The notes under the pieces were generated by a model that saw nothing but the letters and a program-made list of their open reading frames with translations, did not search any database and was not told the DNA's origin. The position numbers were made by a program, and so were the translations under genes. DNA of 64,000 bases, taken from the NCBI GenBank assembly GCA_963920705.1, contig OY987225.1, positions 18,369,492 through 18,433,491 of the forward strand, read 5' to 3'. Source of the DNA: Odiellus spinosus. Taxonomy: Eukaryota; Arthropoda; Arachnida; Opiliones; Phalangiidae. Shown here piece after piece: positions 1 to 12,500 of the stretch (positions are counted from its first letter, which is position 1; each line of letters starts with the position of its first letter).

Positions 1-239
1 TCAACTTAACGACCGCAAATTCGTTGTTTAACAGTAGCCAAACCTTATCTAAAACACTACATGGTAGGTATATAAGAATTATCTCTATAGTGGTATTAAC
101 CCTTTGAAAGGATAACTTTTTACTCCTCCTCAAGAGTTGTAAGCCAACTCTGCGCGGAACAGTACAATAGCGTAATACCAAATAGTTCCAGTCCGCGGTT
201 TTCAAATATTTAGTTCTTGGCGTGGTTAATTATATTAGC

Positions 240-420
240 TCAAAGGGAGAATGTAACCTAATAACAAGTGTTTTTTTATCGATTCCTTATCGTTTAAATA
301 GGCCTAATCCAATAATTTAAAACTTACCCGGAATTAATAGGCTTAGCGGGATTCATGAAGATCCAGAATTGCCTCCGTGTAACGTCGAACGACCAATGAG
401 AAAAGGCCCATCATTCACGC
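240..420. repeat. MITE fragment, GGGAGAATG family
   Basis: The stretch opens with AAAGGGAGAATGTAACCTAA and continues with a TATCGATTCCTTATCG block and an AGGCTTAGCGGGATTCATG block. The same order of blocks recurs at 29433-29705, 39411-39745, 40910-41095 and 61970-62410. In the complete copies the left end is repeated inverted at the right end, finishing with GCATTCTCCCTTTA. This copy has lost its right arm. No coding capacity was seen; this is a non-autonomous element. Confidence 0.6.
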
Positions 421-782
421 GAGATCTAGACGAGACTTACAATCGCGTTTGATTGCTCGCCATTTGACTTAAATGATTAGAGGCGCTACTTTTCACCAAA
501 CAGTTTTTGCAGCAAAAAAAATCGTCTAATCTAGCGATATTAATATTTTACAAAACTAAATTATTTTTTCGTGTATGCAAAATAGCTTATAGAAAATTAG
601 CCCCCCCCCCCCCCCCGTAGACAGGCGTTTAACTCATGCCGATATTTCGAATAACATTCTAGCTAGCGTGATGACGGCACATCACGTGACTTTAAGTGCT
701 TCTGACACTTTCGCGGTGGAAGCTGACATTGTCTTCGTCACATTAGTTACGAGCGTGTTTTGGGGATTTTATTGAGCCATAG

Positions 783-1204
783 CAGGGCTCCCCAGGTCCC
801 TAAAATACCTAAAAACCCCTACTTTTTTTTGAGGTCCCTAAACCACCATAAAATCGTAATTTGGTCCCTAAATCATATTTCTAGAAAATTTGGTTAAAAA
901 TATCGTCGGCCTATAATATTGAATCCAAATTTTACGCCATGTCGAATTTACTAATTTTAAATTTCCACCTTTTAAAACTGATTAATTCAGGGTGATATAA
1001 TTATCACGAAAAAAATAGGAGAAATTTAAAGTTAGATTTGTAATAAAATATTTTTACAAAAAAACCTACTTTAAAAGTCAGTTTGTGAAAATTAAAGATC
1101 TCATTTCTTCTTAAATTGGTTCCTGTTTGCTCCCTATTTTAAAATTTTTGTTCCTATTTCATCCTATTTCCCTATATCTTTTTTAAATTTTGGTCTGAGC
1201 CCTG
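783..1204. mobile_element. Short inverted-repeat element with 6-bp target duplication
   Basis: The ends read CAGGGCTCCCCAGGTCC and, inverted, CAGGGCTCAGACC. The element is bracketed by CCATAG at 777-782 and 1205-1210, a perfect 6-bp direct repeat that fixes both edges. The interior is A/T-rich with repeated 'GGTCCCTAAA' and 'CCTATTT' strings and no open frame. The CAGGG start recalls hAT-type MITEs, although hAT elements normally make 8-bp duplications, so the superfamily is uncertain. It is related in style to 31434-31923 and 52907-54196. Confidence 0.75.
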
Positions 1205-1847
1205 CCATAGGTCTGAGTGTCTTTTGATTAATTATAGCTAGGTTCTCCTTTTAATCGAATGCCAAAATCTGAATAATTGTGCCAATTTTTTGCACAATTA
1301 AGAGAAATTTCCAATTGTAGATTCGATAAAAAATATCAATCCATTTTCTTCTTGACTATTCCTTTGAAGTTTACAGAAGTTTGTCAATCGGTATCGATTT
1401 GCACACACACTTTCCAATTAACACCCCCAAGCCTACATCGAGAAAACGTTTTACAAGCCTGACTCTTATTTAACTTAATATCTTGATTTCTTTGACCCCG
1501 TAGATAAAAAAGTTTTATTGCTTTCAAATATGTAATACTGAATTTCTGAAGAAACGGGGGATTTTTTAACTTTCAAAACGAAAAAAAAAAAATCAAAAAA
1601 AAAAATCAAGGGAAGGTTTACTTACAAAACAACACAATAAAAAAACCGGTTGACCTTACGAATTCTCACTTTCTTCTCGAGTGAAGAAAAAAACGGAAAG
1701 GTGGAGGAGAGGGGGAAGAATTATGATGTCATGGGATCTTAGAGGCGTTCATACAATATCGGAGAAACCCAGGTTTATTTTGCGAAGCCAGATTTTCTCC
1801 ACGAGAGCGTTAATAAATATCTTCGGGTGTAGTTCGCGTGCCATAAG

Positions 1848-4800
1848 ATGGATTTAGCCGTGAAACTTCGAAATGTGTCTTATTCGTACGATAAAGGAAA
1901 AAATGCTAAGAAAATCCTGGATGGTATTGACGTAACAGTTCCCGCCGGTGTCATGTAAGTCAATGACTTGATATTTTTCTTCAATTATTCGTGTAATTCA
2001 CAAATCTGAAAGGAAACTTAAATCTGCAGTAAATGGAGATTTAGACTCAAAATTTAAAGTACATGTACTGAGACTATTTGGGCTAATTATTATAATATAT
2101 TTAAATGTTTAATTAAGGCTGAAACCAAAGACAAACTTGGTGGTATTTATACAAATAAAATTTTAGAAGCTAGATAAGTTACTGAATTTAAAAGAATTGT
2201 TTTTCAAAATATTTTAAATATATTTATATAATTTAATCTCCATTCATTAAGATTAATCTTCATCTAATCGCCAATATCAATCGAACAAATTTGATTGTAA
2301 TATAAATTAAAGCTTCAAATAATATTAACCTAAGTGTGTGACGACTAATTTTGAGCCCGAAATGAAAACACGAATCAAAGAAAAAGTCTTATTTTGATAA
2401 GTGTTTTTACGTTTTACACTAAACACTTTTTGAACAGTAATTTAACTTAAGTTCATAAAGATAATGATATTATTTTGTAACTAACAATCGCAGTTTCTGG
2501 ACAAAATATTAAATAGTTACGAAACTAATTTAGATTAATAAAAATTATATCAACGTAAAATACAACCTAGAGTATTAAATCGTTAATGTACCATGGTAAT
2601 TTATCCGGGTAATTGCAATTTAATAAACTAATTTAGATTAACAAAAAAATTAAAATTATATCAACTAAAGAATTTTTCAAACCGTTTATAAGATTACGTA
2701 AAGTACAACAAATTTTCAGGGTAATGACAATTTAGGGTTTGCTCTGGAAGGTTTCCGAAATTTAGAAATTTGTAATTTATAATTGAAAACTTTTTGAAAT
2801 GAAGTGAACAAATTACTAAAATAGGTCGTCTATAAGTCTATATTTTCAATTGTTATTAGTTTTTCGCCTAGTTAATGTAATTTTTCATGCACAAGTCCAA
2901 ACAATCAATGCAAAACAGGGCTGATACTAAGTTATTATTTCCACTAAAAGTTACAATTTCTGTAATTTGGTTACCATAAGTTACTAATTTTTGTAATTTG
3001 GTTACCATAAGTTACTAATTTTTGTAATTTGGTTACCATAAGTTACTAATTTTTGTAATTTGGTTACCATAAGTTACTCATTTTTGTAATTTGGTTACCA
3101 TAAGTTACTCATTTTTGTAATTTGGTTAACATAAGTTACTATTTTTTGTAATTTGGTTAACATAAGTTACAATTTTTTGTAATTTGGTTCTTTAAGTTAC
3201 TATTTTGATAGTTAGGCAACTACATAAAGATAATAATTCTCGTGGTTTTAATGTGAGACTTGATCAGAAAAATATTTTTTCTATCATAATTATTTGTTTC
3301 CCAATGCCACAATTTAACATTAAGGATTACCGAGAATACATTTTAACTGAAAAATCATGACGTTTTGGGTGGGATTCATCATTTAGCCTTGCCAGAAAAA
3401 TTGGATATATGTGGGTTGCATATATAATAATGCAATTCTGTTATTAAACCGTCCCAGTTAATTAAATTTATTTCATAATATTTACGCAAAACGGCTTATT
3501 TTAGTTGCTTTTCCGTTACTTTTGTTCAAAGCATTTGGTTACTATTTCACTAAAATTAAGGCAAACTATGAGTATCACGCCTGCAAAGTCAAAAGGTCAA
3601 GCATATCAATAACAACATTGACTTTTTCACGAGTGCATGGGTTGTTTATAAAGTGAGCAATAAGAATTTTGTGAATTACCATAAAATTATGCAGAAATTG
3701 CGTAATTTACCGCGTATTTTTCGAATTTCCAAAATTACGATAATTTTACTCTAATCGAACCTATTGTCTAATTAAAAGTGGAGCATAGGAATATATTGCT
3801 ATGTCAAATACCATTTTTTTCAAGAAAGAGTAGCGAATTGCCGCCCATACGTGCTGACCCATTTTTTTGGATTTTTTGTGCCCATGGACCCAATTCTAGG
3901 AACATTTTTTTTCCCAACATGAGGCAGATACTTTGTTATTATCAGAGTTGTGAGGTGATGAACTTGTTTCACTAAAATGAATAATCGACCGCAAATACAT
4001 CTTTTTCAAGACTTCAGAGATTTCAAATACGCGCCTTTTTAATATTAGCAAATTAGCTCAATTTCCATATTTTTTGAAACCAAATACGTAACGTCAGACA
4101 CGTGTGCTCCGTTCTCGAGGTGAAGTCAACCATCCCCAAATCAGAAATGGCGCTACGGTTTTTCGACAACAGTAATAATGTTATAAGATCTCTGGTATCC
4201 GTCTCGATCTATTTTTCGTTAAACCTTGGCCACTACGAGTCGTTATAATTTGAGATTACGGGGGGGGGGGGACGTGGGGGAGGGTGGCACCAGTTATGAC
4301 GCAGCCTTTTGACGACTTTCCCAGACTCCCACAATTCCAAGTTGAACGCTGCCACCCCGCGACCCTTAAAAAAATAGCAGTTTAACTTCTATCCTTCTTG
4401 GTGATGTGAAAAGTGGATCTGGGAAGAAGTTGTGGGTGCGACACCTAGTTCAAATGTTGCTAACTACGTCACGAAATCACGTGGCGTTAATGTTATATAG
4501 GGCATTTTTTTTTTTTTTTTTGTTTTCATAAGACGCTAGGGGTCGAAGAGCTCAGAAGTCACTCGAGAGAGACCCAACCTTGAGAGCTGACACCTGGATA
4601 TATAGAAAAAATAAGCTTAAGCAATGCTCGGTGCTGACGAGCGCTAGAGCTCTATGAGCTATTACGTAGCTGATGACGTCGACGGCAACATGCCATAAGC
4701 TCCTCCTCTTTTATAATATTATCTATTCAGTTGATATCATAAAAGAGGAGGAGCTTACTTAGGGAATGTTGCCGTCGACGTCATCAGCTACGTAATAGCT

Positions 4801-6531
4801 TGTAAAGCTCATAGCGCTCGTGAGCACCGAGAGCATTTCTTCAGTTTATTTTTTCCTATATCCGTGTCAGCTCTCAAGGTCCGGTCTCTCGCGAGTGACT
4901 TCTGAGCCGCCTGACCCCTAGCGTTTTATGAAAACGAAAATAACTGCCCCGTATAACCTTAACGCCACGTGATTTCGTGACGTAGTTAGTAACATTCGAA
5001 CAAGGTGCACAACCCACAAGTTCTTTTATAATATCAACTATAGGTTTGGATGGAATTAATTTTGTTATGTTGCCCCTTAAAGAATATCAAACGCAACTAA
5101 GTTGTCATTAAAAGAAGTATCTATATCTATAGTCATAAAATTTTTATTTATTAAAAAAAAGTGCTGGGTTTCCTTATCGAAAGATTATAAGTATCTTTCG
5201 ACAAGGAAAGTAGGGAAATCTGTACCTTTTAATAATAATAATAAATATTGTCTGCAAAATAATAGGAATACGAGAGTAATCATTATATGGATTGATATTT
5301 AATTGAGAAACAAAGAGAAAAATTAGATACTCGAATCGTATTTTGGAAAAAACTTTCTAATGACTGTTTTAGTTCCCAGAGTTGGCAAAGTGGCAAAAGC
5401 TATTAGGGTAGAGTCGCCTATCTCTGAACGCTTTTTAAGAAATCTGAGCTCTCGACTGCTATGGAATTTTTAGCGACGAAGTTACCTATCTAATATCAAG
5501 TTTGAATAGTCGCGGACCCGTTGCTAGTTTTCATCATTCCATGACGCGTACTTTTGACGTAGACGCGGTTTTAAAGACGGCAGAAGCGGCTTCTAATTCT
5601 GAACGAACGATTCTAATTCTGACCGCCCTGATTCCAATTCTGAACACCACCCTGCTTCTAAATCTGAACTATCTTATAACATATAAAAATCCCAAATTTG
5701 CAACCGGAACCACTCGCGCACCTCGAATCGACGATTTAAACCGAAGAACCCATAAAGAAATCCTCATTTCAAAGGAAATCGTCGATAGCAAATACTAACT
5801 CGAGCGCGCTAATTCCGTTAAACCCCTGCTTAATTTGGGCAAGGAATCAATTGGTAACGCTCATTTCTCGGTTCGAGGTGCGCGAGTGGTTCATTTTTCA
5901 AATTTTGGGAATTTTTTTCATATATTTTAACATGTGTTTGATTTCGCACCCTTCAAAATTAGAAATTCTTGAAATATTTTGAAATTACGTTTTCGCGAAG
6001 AGTGTGGCTAGATTCTGGGTTTGAGAAGTTTATTTTTTAGCTGAGAAATTAAACTTCACGACGAAATCAAGCGCGTAAGTCCCCGACTTTTCCGAAGCTC
6101 GTAAAACCTTATTTCCCGAACCGTAAAGGAAAACATTCCCTTACAAGTGGTCTAATTAATTAGGCTAATTATCGCGGTTGGCTAATTTGGTCGTATCCTC
6201 ATCGGGTCTTTTCCTAGAGTGTTGAAGCCGCGTTCCGCGAATAGCCCCATTCTTAATCTACAAAATGAACCCTTCCATCTTTAAATAGACTCAACCAAAG
6301 TTAAGTTATACATTTTTAAATGAAAGTGTTCATAATTAGAAGCGTTCAGATTTAGGACTAACCATACGGGAGAATAAAATTATTCCTAAACCGATGTTGC
6401 GCAAATTCTGGGAATATTGAATCTTGATTTTAAATTTTTATATTAGATTAAAATCCATTCAAATCACGTATGCGGTTGAATTTACGTTTCTTCGGTAATT
6501 ATGAAAGAAGTTAAAATTCAAGTTTTACCAA

Positions 6532-6565
<34 letters not shown>

Positions 6566-9500
6566 CCAATCTGTTACTGGGGAAACAATATACAGGGTGT
6601 TTCTGAAAGGTCTGGAAAAAATGAAGGGGGTTTTTCGTGGGGTCAGACTGAGTGAAAAAGTTTTATGAACCTTTAGTCTCACGCGCTGCGTTGCGTAGTT
6701 ATGAGCCCTTGAAAATATTCCTCAAAAATACGAAAAACGACCGAAAGGTGTAGGTAAGGTTGTGCCTTTGACCATTATTGTTTTTCAATTTAATGGTGCA
6801 TAAGCTAATTATCGAGAGATAAGTGAAACAAGGTGTTTATTAACTAAAAAAACGTTGATACACACTTGAGCCTGTCTAATAAATGATTGTCTAACTCGTT
6901 CGAAGATCCCTGGTGTGTTGCGTATGGTTTCGCAGGCATCAATAATCCTTTGACGTAGATCTTCCACGTTACGCGCTTCACTAACATAAACTAAGTCCTT
7001 AAGGTGGCCCCAAAGAAAGAAGTTACAAGGGTTTAGGTCCGGAGATATGGCTGGCCACGCAACCGTTCCGCCACGACCAATCCACCTCAAAGGGAATGTT
7101 TCATTAAGGAAGGCCCTAACTAGGAGAGAAAAATGAGGTGGTGTACCGTCGTTCAATATGCCATCACGGGAAAAATTGGCCTCATCCGTAACTAAAAGGT
7201 TTTGGGGTAAGTTGATGTCTTGTCAGTGGTTAGGTTAACATCAAGACATCAACTTACCCCAAAACCTTTTAGTTACAGATGAGGCCAATTTTTTCCGTGA
7301 TGGCATATTGAACATGCACAACAGGCATCAGTGGGCGCAACAAAACCCCCCCGCTACAAGTGTTAGGGCTCACCAAGTTCAATTCAGCTTAAACGTCTGG
7401 TGCGGAATTGTTGGTAACCAATTGGACCATTCTTTTTGCAGCCAAGGCTTAATGGTGAGGCATATCTCCGATTTCTTCAAGACAATCTGTTCGAGCTTCT
7501 TGAAGACGTACCATTGGCCTTGAGACGAGACATGTGGTATGCGCACGACGGTGCACCACCTCATGTTTCTCTCCTAGTTAGGGCCTTCTTTAATGAAACA
7601 TTCCCTTTGAGGTGGATTGGTCGTGGCGGAACGGTTGCGTGGCCAGCCAGATCTCCGGACCTAAACCCTTGTGATTTCTTTCTTTGGGGCCACCTTAAGG
7701 ACTTAGTTCATGTTAGTGAAGAGCGTGACGTGGCAGATCTACGTCAAAGAATTATTGATGCCTGTGAAACCATACGCAACACACCAGGGATCTTCGAACG
7801 AGTTAGACAATCATTTATTAGACGGGCTCAAGTGTGTATCAACGCTGACGGAATGCATTTCGAACAATTTTTGTAAATACTTCTGATTCCGATTATTATT
7901 TAATTGATAATTATGGTAATTAATAATGGTTTCTTGTAAAATTCCCTTTTCAACACCCGAAACACACGTAATAAACCACACTTTGAGTTCAAGTACTTCT
8001 GACCAAAGTTAATGATTGCACACTCCTAAACATGTTGATACACTTTTTTTAGTTAATAAACACCTTGTTTCACTTATCTCTCGATAATTAGCTTATGCAC
8101 AATTAAATTGAAAACAATAATGGTCAAAGGCACAGTCTTACCTACACCTTTCGGTCGTTTTTCGTATTTTTGAAGACTATTTTCAAGGGCTCATAACTAC
8201 GCAACGCAGCGCGTGAGACTAAAGGTTCATAAACCTTTTTCACTCAGTCTGACCCCACGAAAAACCCCCTTCATTTTTTCCAGACCTTTCAGAAACACCC
8301 TGTATATTTAATAATTCAGACTCGTTTCGGACCTTGTCAAATTGATCTCACCCCAAGCTAGCGAATTTTATCTTTATGAATTGTAAAAATAAGTGTGATT
8401 TAAGTTTTTCGTTTCATTTCAATATGTATCCAAAGAAATCGGCTCAAACAATGAGGAAAAATATTTAAATGTGTTTCAGAAATAGTCCAATTTGCAAAAT
8501 TATACCCATCTAATTCAAATAGATATAAATGAATAAAAATGAAGTGGTTAAAATAGCACTAAAATTGGAAATAATTGCCTTCTTGTTCCACTTCGGATGA
8601 ATTCATATTTAATTAGCAGATTAATTTGACAATTTATACACGCCCCCCCCCCCCTAATTTGAAAATACCATATTCATCACGCATCAATATCTTCGCGCCC
8701 AGAAATCATTTCAAATTCAATAATTAAGTAAAGTTTTTCCAAATTTTAGTTAAGTAATCGCTCGTATTTTGGTATTACCAGATGTTTTGGGCGCATCCAT
8801 TTAGATAGCGCCCGGGGGCAGGTGCCCCCTTAGTCGTTCCCTGCTTTACGGGTTTTTGGCCCAAAAATTAAAAGAACAACAGCAACTCCCCATAAGAGTC
8901 TGGGTCCACGTAATGTTAAAACTTTTCGTCTCTTTTATGATAAATTCGTATTATATTATTAAAATAGGGTAGTTGGGGGATAATTTAAAGCTAAAATTCG
9001 AGCTCACAACTGTAAATTTTGGGAATTACAACGAATGGAAGGTTTCTTCCATAATGTAAAGAATAGGAAGAATCTATGACTTCCGTGCCGGATATGAAAG
9101 CCTTTCCCCACACGAAAATCTTGAACGGTTATTATTTTAGATTCATAATTATGTTAGGAAAATATTAGGAAAGAATTATTTTGTAACTGCCACGGGTATA
9201 GTGCTGGCGGCAAAATGAAATTCGTATATTTTTGGTCTACTATGCCTCGAAATCCTCGAAAACGCCTGTAGAAGTGTTCCACTTGTCAAGCATTCATGCA
9301 GTAGGCTTTTGCTAGCTTTACAGGGGCCGTGCAAAGACTATATAGCTTACTTGAATAGTCTTTGGTGTATAAGAAACTCGAAAAATAAATAGAGAAATCA
9401 TACCAATTAGAAGATACTGGAGTAGTATCTTTAATTTTTATTTCATATTAAACAAAACACACTTGTATAAAACGGACAAATTATTCATTTAACGCTAAGG

Positions 9501-12500
9501 TTTTCTACGTTTAACGTATGTCTGGTAGTTCAAGCTCAGTGGCATCTTCACACACTACACGCAATTTTGACTGGTACCAACTGCCTCGATCTTCATGGCG
9601 ACGATAACCAAGATACCAGATTACGCTGCTAACGTGAACACAAGTACCTATCGTCAAACTACCACCTTTGCAATTGCAATACCAGCTTTTAATGGCATTT
9701 GCACCTGTCCCGTTCGGTACATAACGAATTAGAGCTTGGTGAACAGCTGAGGTGGAAAATTGACCAGGCACGCGTATACGAATTAAGTCATGTTCAACTT
9801 TGGACACTTCGACGCTGAAAGAGCCGGATTTCTCTATAGTCAACGCCACATAAGATTCAGCGCGTTTCGTTTTAAAGTCGCTCATTACCACCTCACGTAC
9901 ATCACTTTCACGAAGTACAGGGAAGTCTTGAAATTCACTATCCTCAATTCGTTGCCATTGAGGATTTTCTTTCGTAGAGACTGCCAGCATTTTTTCGACG
10001 GAGTCTTCCCAGGAACCTTTAAGATGTAACTCCGGGTGGTAGGCGTTCAACAGCGCAGCAGAAATTTGAAGAAGTTCCGGAACTAATGGTAACATATGCA
10101 CAGGTATACGGTTTTGAAAAAAACGATACACCGTCTGCAAATGCCCATTCCTAACTTCAACCGGCCACCTGAAGTACGTTACTTGTCGGGAACGATTAAC
10201 TTCTTGCGTGTTTACTTGCTTCTCGCCTTTAGACAAGAACGAAGGCATTTGTAAATCCACACCCAGTTCAGTCAGTACGCTGTTCGAGTCTCGGAAACCG
10301 CGGTCCGCCAGTACAACATCACCAACTTGAAAGAAAGACTGGAGTTCTTCTCTTTATTTGATAGAATGGTTTAAAATGCGCGCGTCGTTATTGCGGCCAT
10401 TAGCAAAGTAGGGTCCGATTATATCTATTATGTAACCCGTAGTTGTTACCATTAACATTGGCTTGAAGATATGCTGGCCTTTGTGCACACAGAAGGATTT
10501 GTGAAGAACGGTATAGTCCTTGGATCTTCCAACCTTGATATAGGTGCCATCTACATATATTAAAGACGTCTTTAATATTTTTTGCCAGCCAGGTTGGCGA
10601 AAAATAATTAAACCTGTTTTTATAAACATTAAAAAAATTGTAATATCTGGTTTGAACCATGATCTTAAGAACTTTCCTTATCAATAACATCAATGTGAGA
10701 GTCACTTGGAATTTGGAGATGGCTCCAAATACATGTTACGCGTGCAATCGGAAAGTTACCAATAGTACAAGTAGAGGTATAGGCACTCACGTAAAGGCTG
10801 GCTTTGCTCGTTTTCTTCGTTTTAGTGAAGGGTTATTACCACTTGTAATTAATAGCAAAACAACGAAGATTTGTTTAAAGTGCTCGGGTCTGTCACGAAA
10901 GTTTCAAACGTTCTTAAATGCTAGCAAATCGTCCTTCAGTAGTGATCATGGCTCTTCAACGTCATCGTCTCCACCACAAAAACGAAGACAAATGACGCAA
11001 GTATCTAATCCATCAACGTCAACAGTACCTGAGCCATCAAAGTCCACAGTACCTGAACCAACAAAGTCCACAGTATCTAATCCATTACCGTCACCAATAC
11101 CTCAGCCATCAACGTCGCAATTACCACGAAAGCGTACGTCATCAAACACTATTGCCATAAAGCACAGTTGTGTTCGGCCCCTGCCAAAGACTTGCTTCAT
11201 TTGCGGTGTTAGTACACGAACCAGGGTAAAAGCCGAAGTGAGAACAAGTATATTTGTGGAAAGAGCCATATTTATTCATCGGGACAACCGAATGTGCTCC
11301 ACGCATCTCGTTAACGGAGAGCTTCCCACCGAAATAATTGCTGGAATTCAGGTTTCCGCTAGATCAACCATTATGACTGCCACGGACATTGAGCAACTAT
11401 TACAGGACCTCAGGAAATGTGTTAACGACCTACGGACGCCGAGCTTTGACAACTTCATACAAAGTGATGAAGACTGTAAAGTATTAACTTCATTGTCCCT
11501 GCACGAGTTCCTAGAGTTGCATTCGACTATTGAGGACATTATTCGTACCATCAGATGCTGTTCGTCGAAGACAGCTCTAGCAGCATTATTGGTGAAATTA
11601 CGATTGGGTATCTCCAATAAGGTGTTATCAACTTTATTTCATTTAACTGAAAGATCGGTATCAAACACGGTAAAAGCGGTTATTATGGCTTTATCGGAGC
11701 ATTTCGTGCCACATAATTTTGGCCTGCAACACTTATCACGTGACAATCTGATAACAAACCATCAATCTGGAGCAGCAGTAAAACTCTTTGCTAACAACAA
11801 GCCTAATTGTCTTATTACCATTGTAGATGGCACCTATATCAAGGTTGGAAGATCCAAGGACTATACCGTTCTTCACAAATCCTGTGTGCACAAAGGCCAG
11901 CATATCCTCTAGCCAATGTTAATGGTAACAACTACGGGTTACATAATAGATATAATCGGACCCTACTTTGCTAATGGCCGCAATAACGACGCGCGCATTT
12001 TAAACCATTCTATCAAAAAGAGAGAAGAACTCCAGTCTTTCTTTCAAGTTGGTGACGTTGTACTGGCAGACCGCGGTTTTCGAGACTCCAACAGCGTACT
12101 GACTGAACTGGGTGTGGATTTACAAATGCCTTCGTTCTTGTCTAAAGGCGAGAAGCAAGTAAACACGCAAGAAGTTAATCGTTCCCGACAAGTAACGTAC
12201 CTCAGGTGGCCGGTTGAAGTTAGGAATGGGCATTTGCAGACGGTGTATCGTTTTTTTCAAAACCGTATACCTGTGCATATGTTACCATTAGTTCCAGAAC
12301 TTCTTCAAATTGCTGCTGCGCTGTTGAACGCCTACCACCCGGAGTTACATCTTAAAGGTTCCTGGGAAGATTCCGTCGAAAAAATGCTGGCAGTCTCTAC
12401 GAAAGAAAATCCTCTTAAGGAAGTAGTCGAGCGCGATAATCTGCTTCGCAAACCGTCTAAATGGCAACGAATTGAGGATAGTGAATTTCAAGACTTCCCT

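Larger units (their letters stand above)
1..1847. other. 5' flank of the first ABCH gene; no gene seen
   Basis: No convincing coding region is visible. The stretch holds a partial MITE of the GGGAGAATG family (about 240-420), a poly-C tract near 601-616, an inverted-repeat element at 783-1204, A-rich sequence around 1580-1610, and the presumed promoter and 5' untranslated region just before the start codon at 1848. I could not identify a TATA box or transcription start with any confidence. The 61-codon frame at 1277 has no recognisable motif. Confidence 0.5.
6591..8304. mobile_element. Tc1/mariner-like element, head-to-head palindromic form
   Basis: The termini are TACAGGGTGTTTCTGAAAGG and its inverse, flanked by TA on both sides (6589-6590, 8305-8306), the standard Tc1/mariner target duplication. 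The outer 200 bp or so match as an inverted repeat. The inverted similarity then continues through coding sequence. The right arm encodes a transposase fragment on plus (7436-7876), the left arm a shorter copy on minus (7156-6809), and the two meet at a hairpin near 7224-7242. Relative to the right arm, the left lacks about 230 bp of inner coding sequence and most of the 3' untranslated region. It lies inside intron 1 of the first ABCH gene. Confidence 0.88.

Noticed and set aside
5502..5798. 98-codon frame
   Set aside because: It is driven by 'TTCTAATTCTGAAC' internal repeats of a dispersed element, and the second copy does not keep the frame open.
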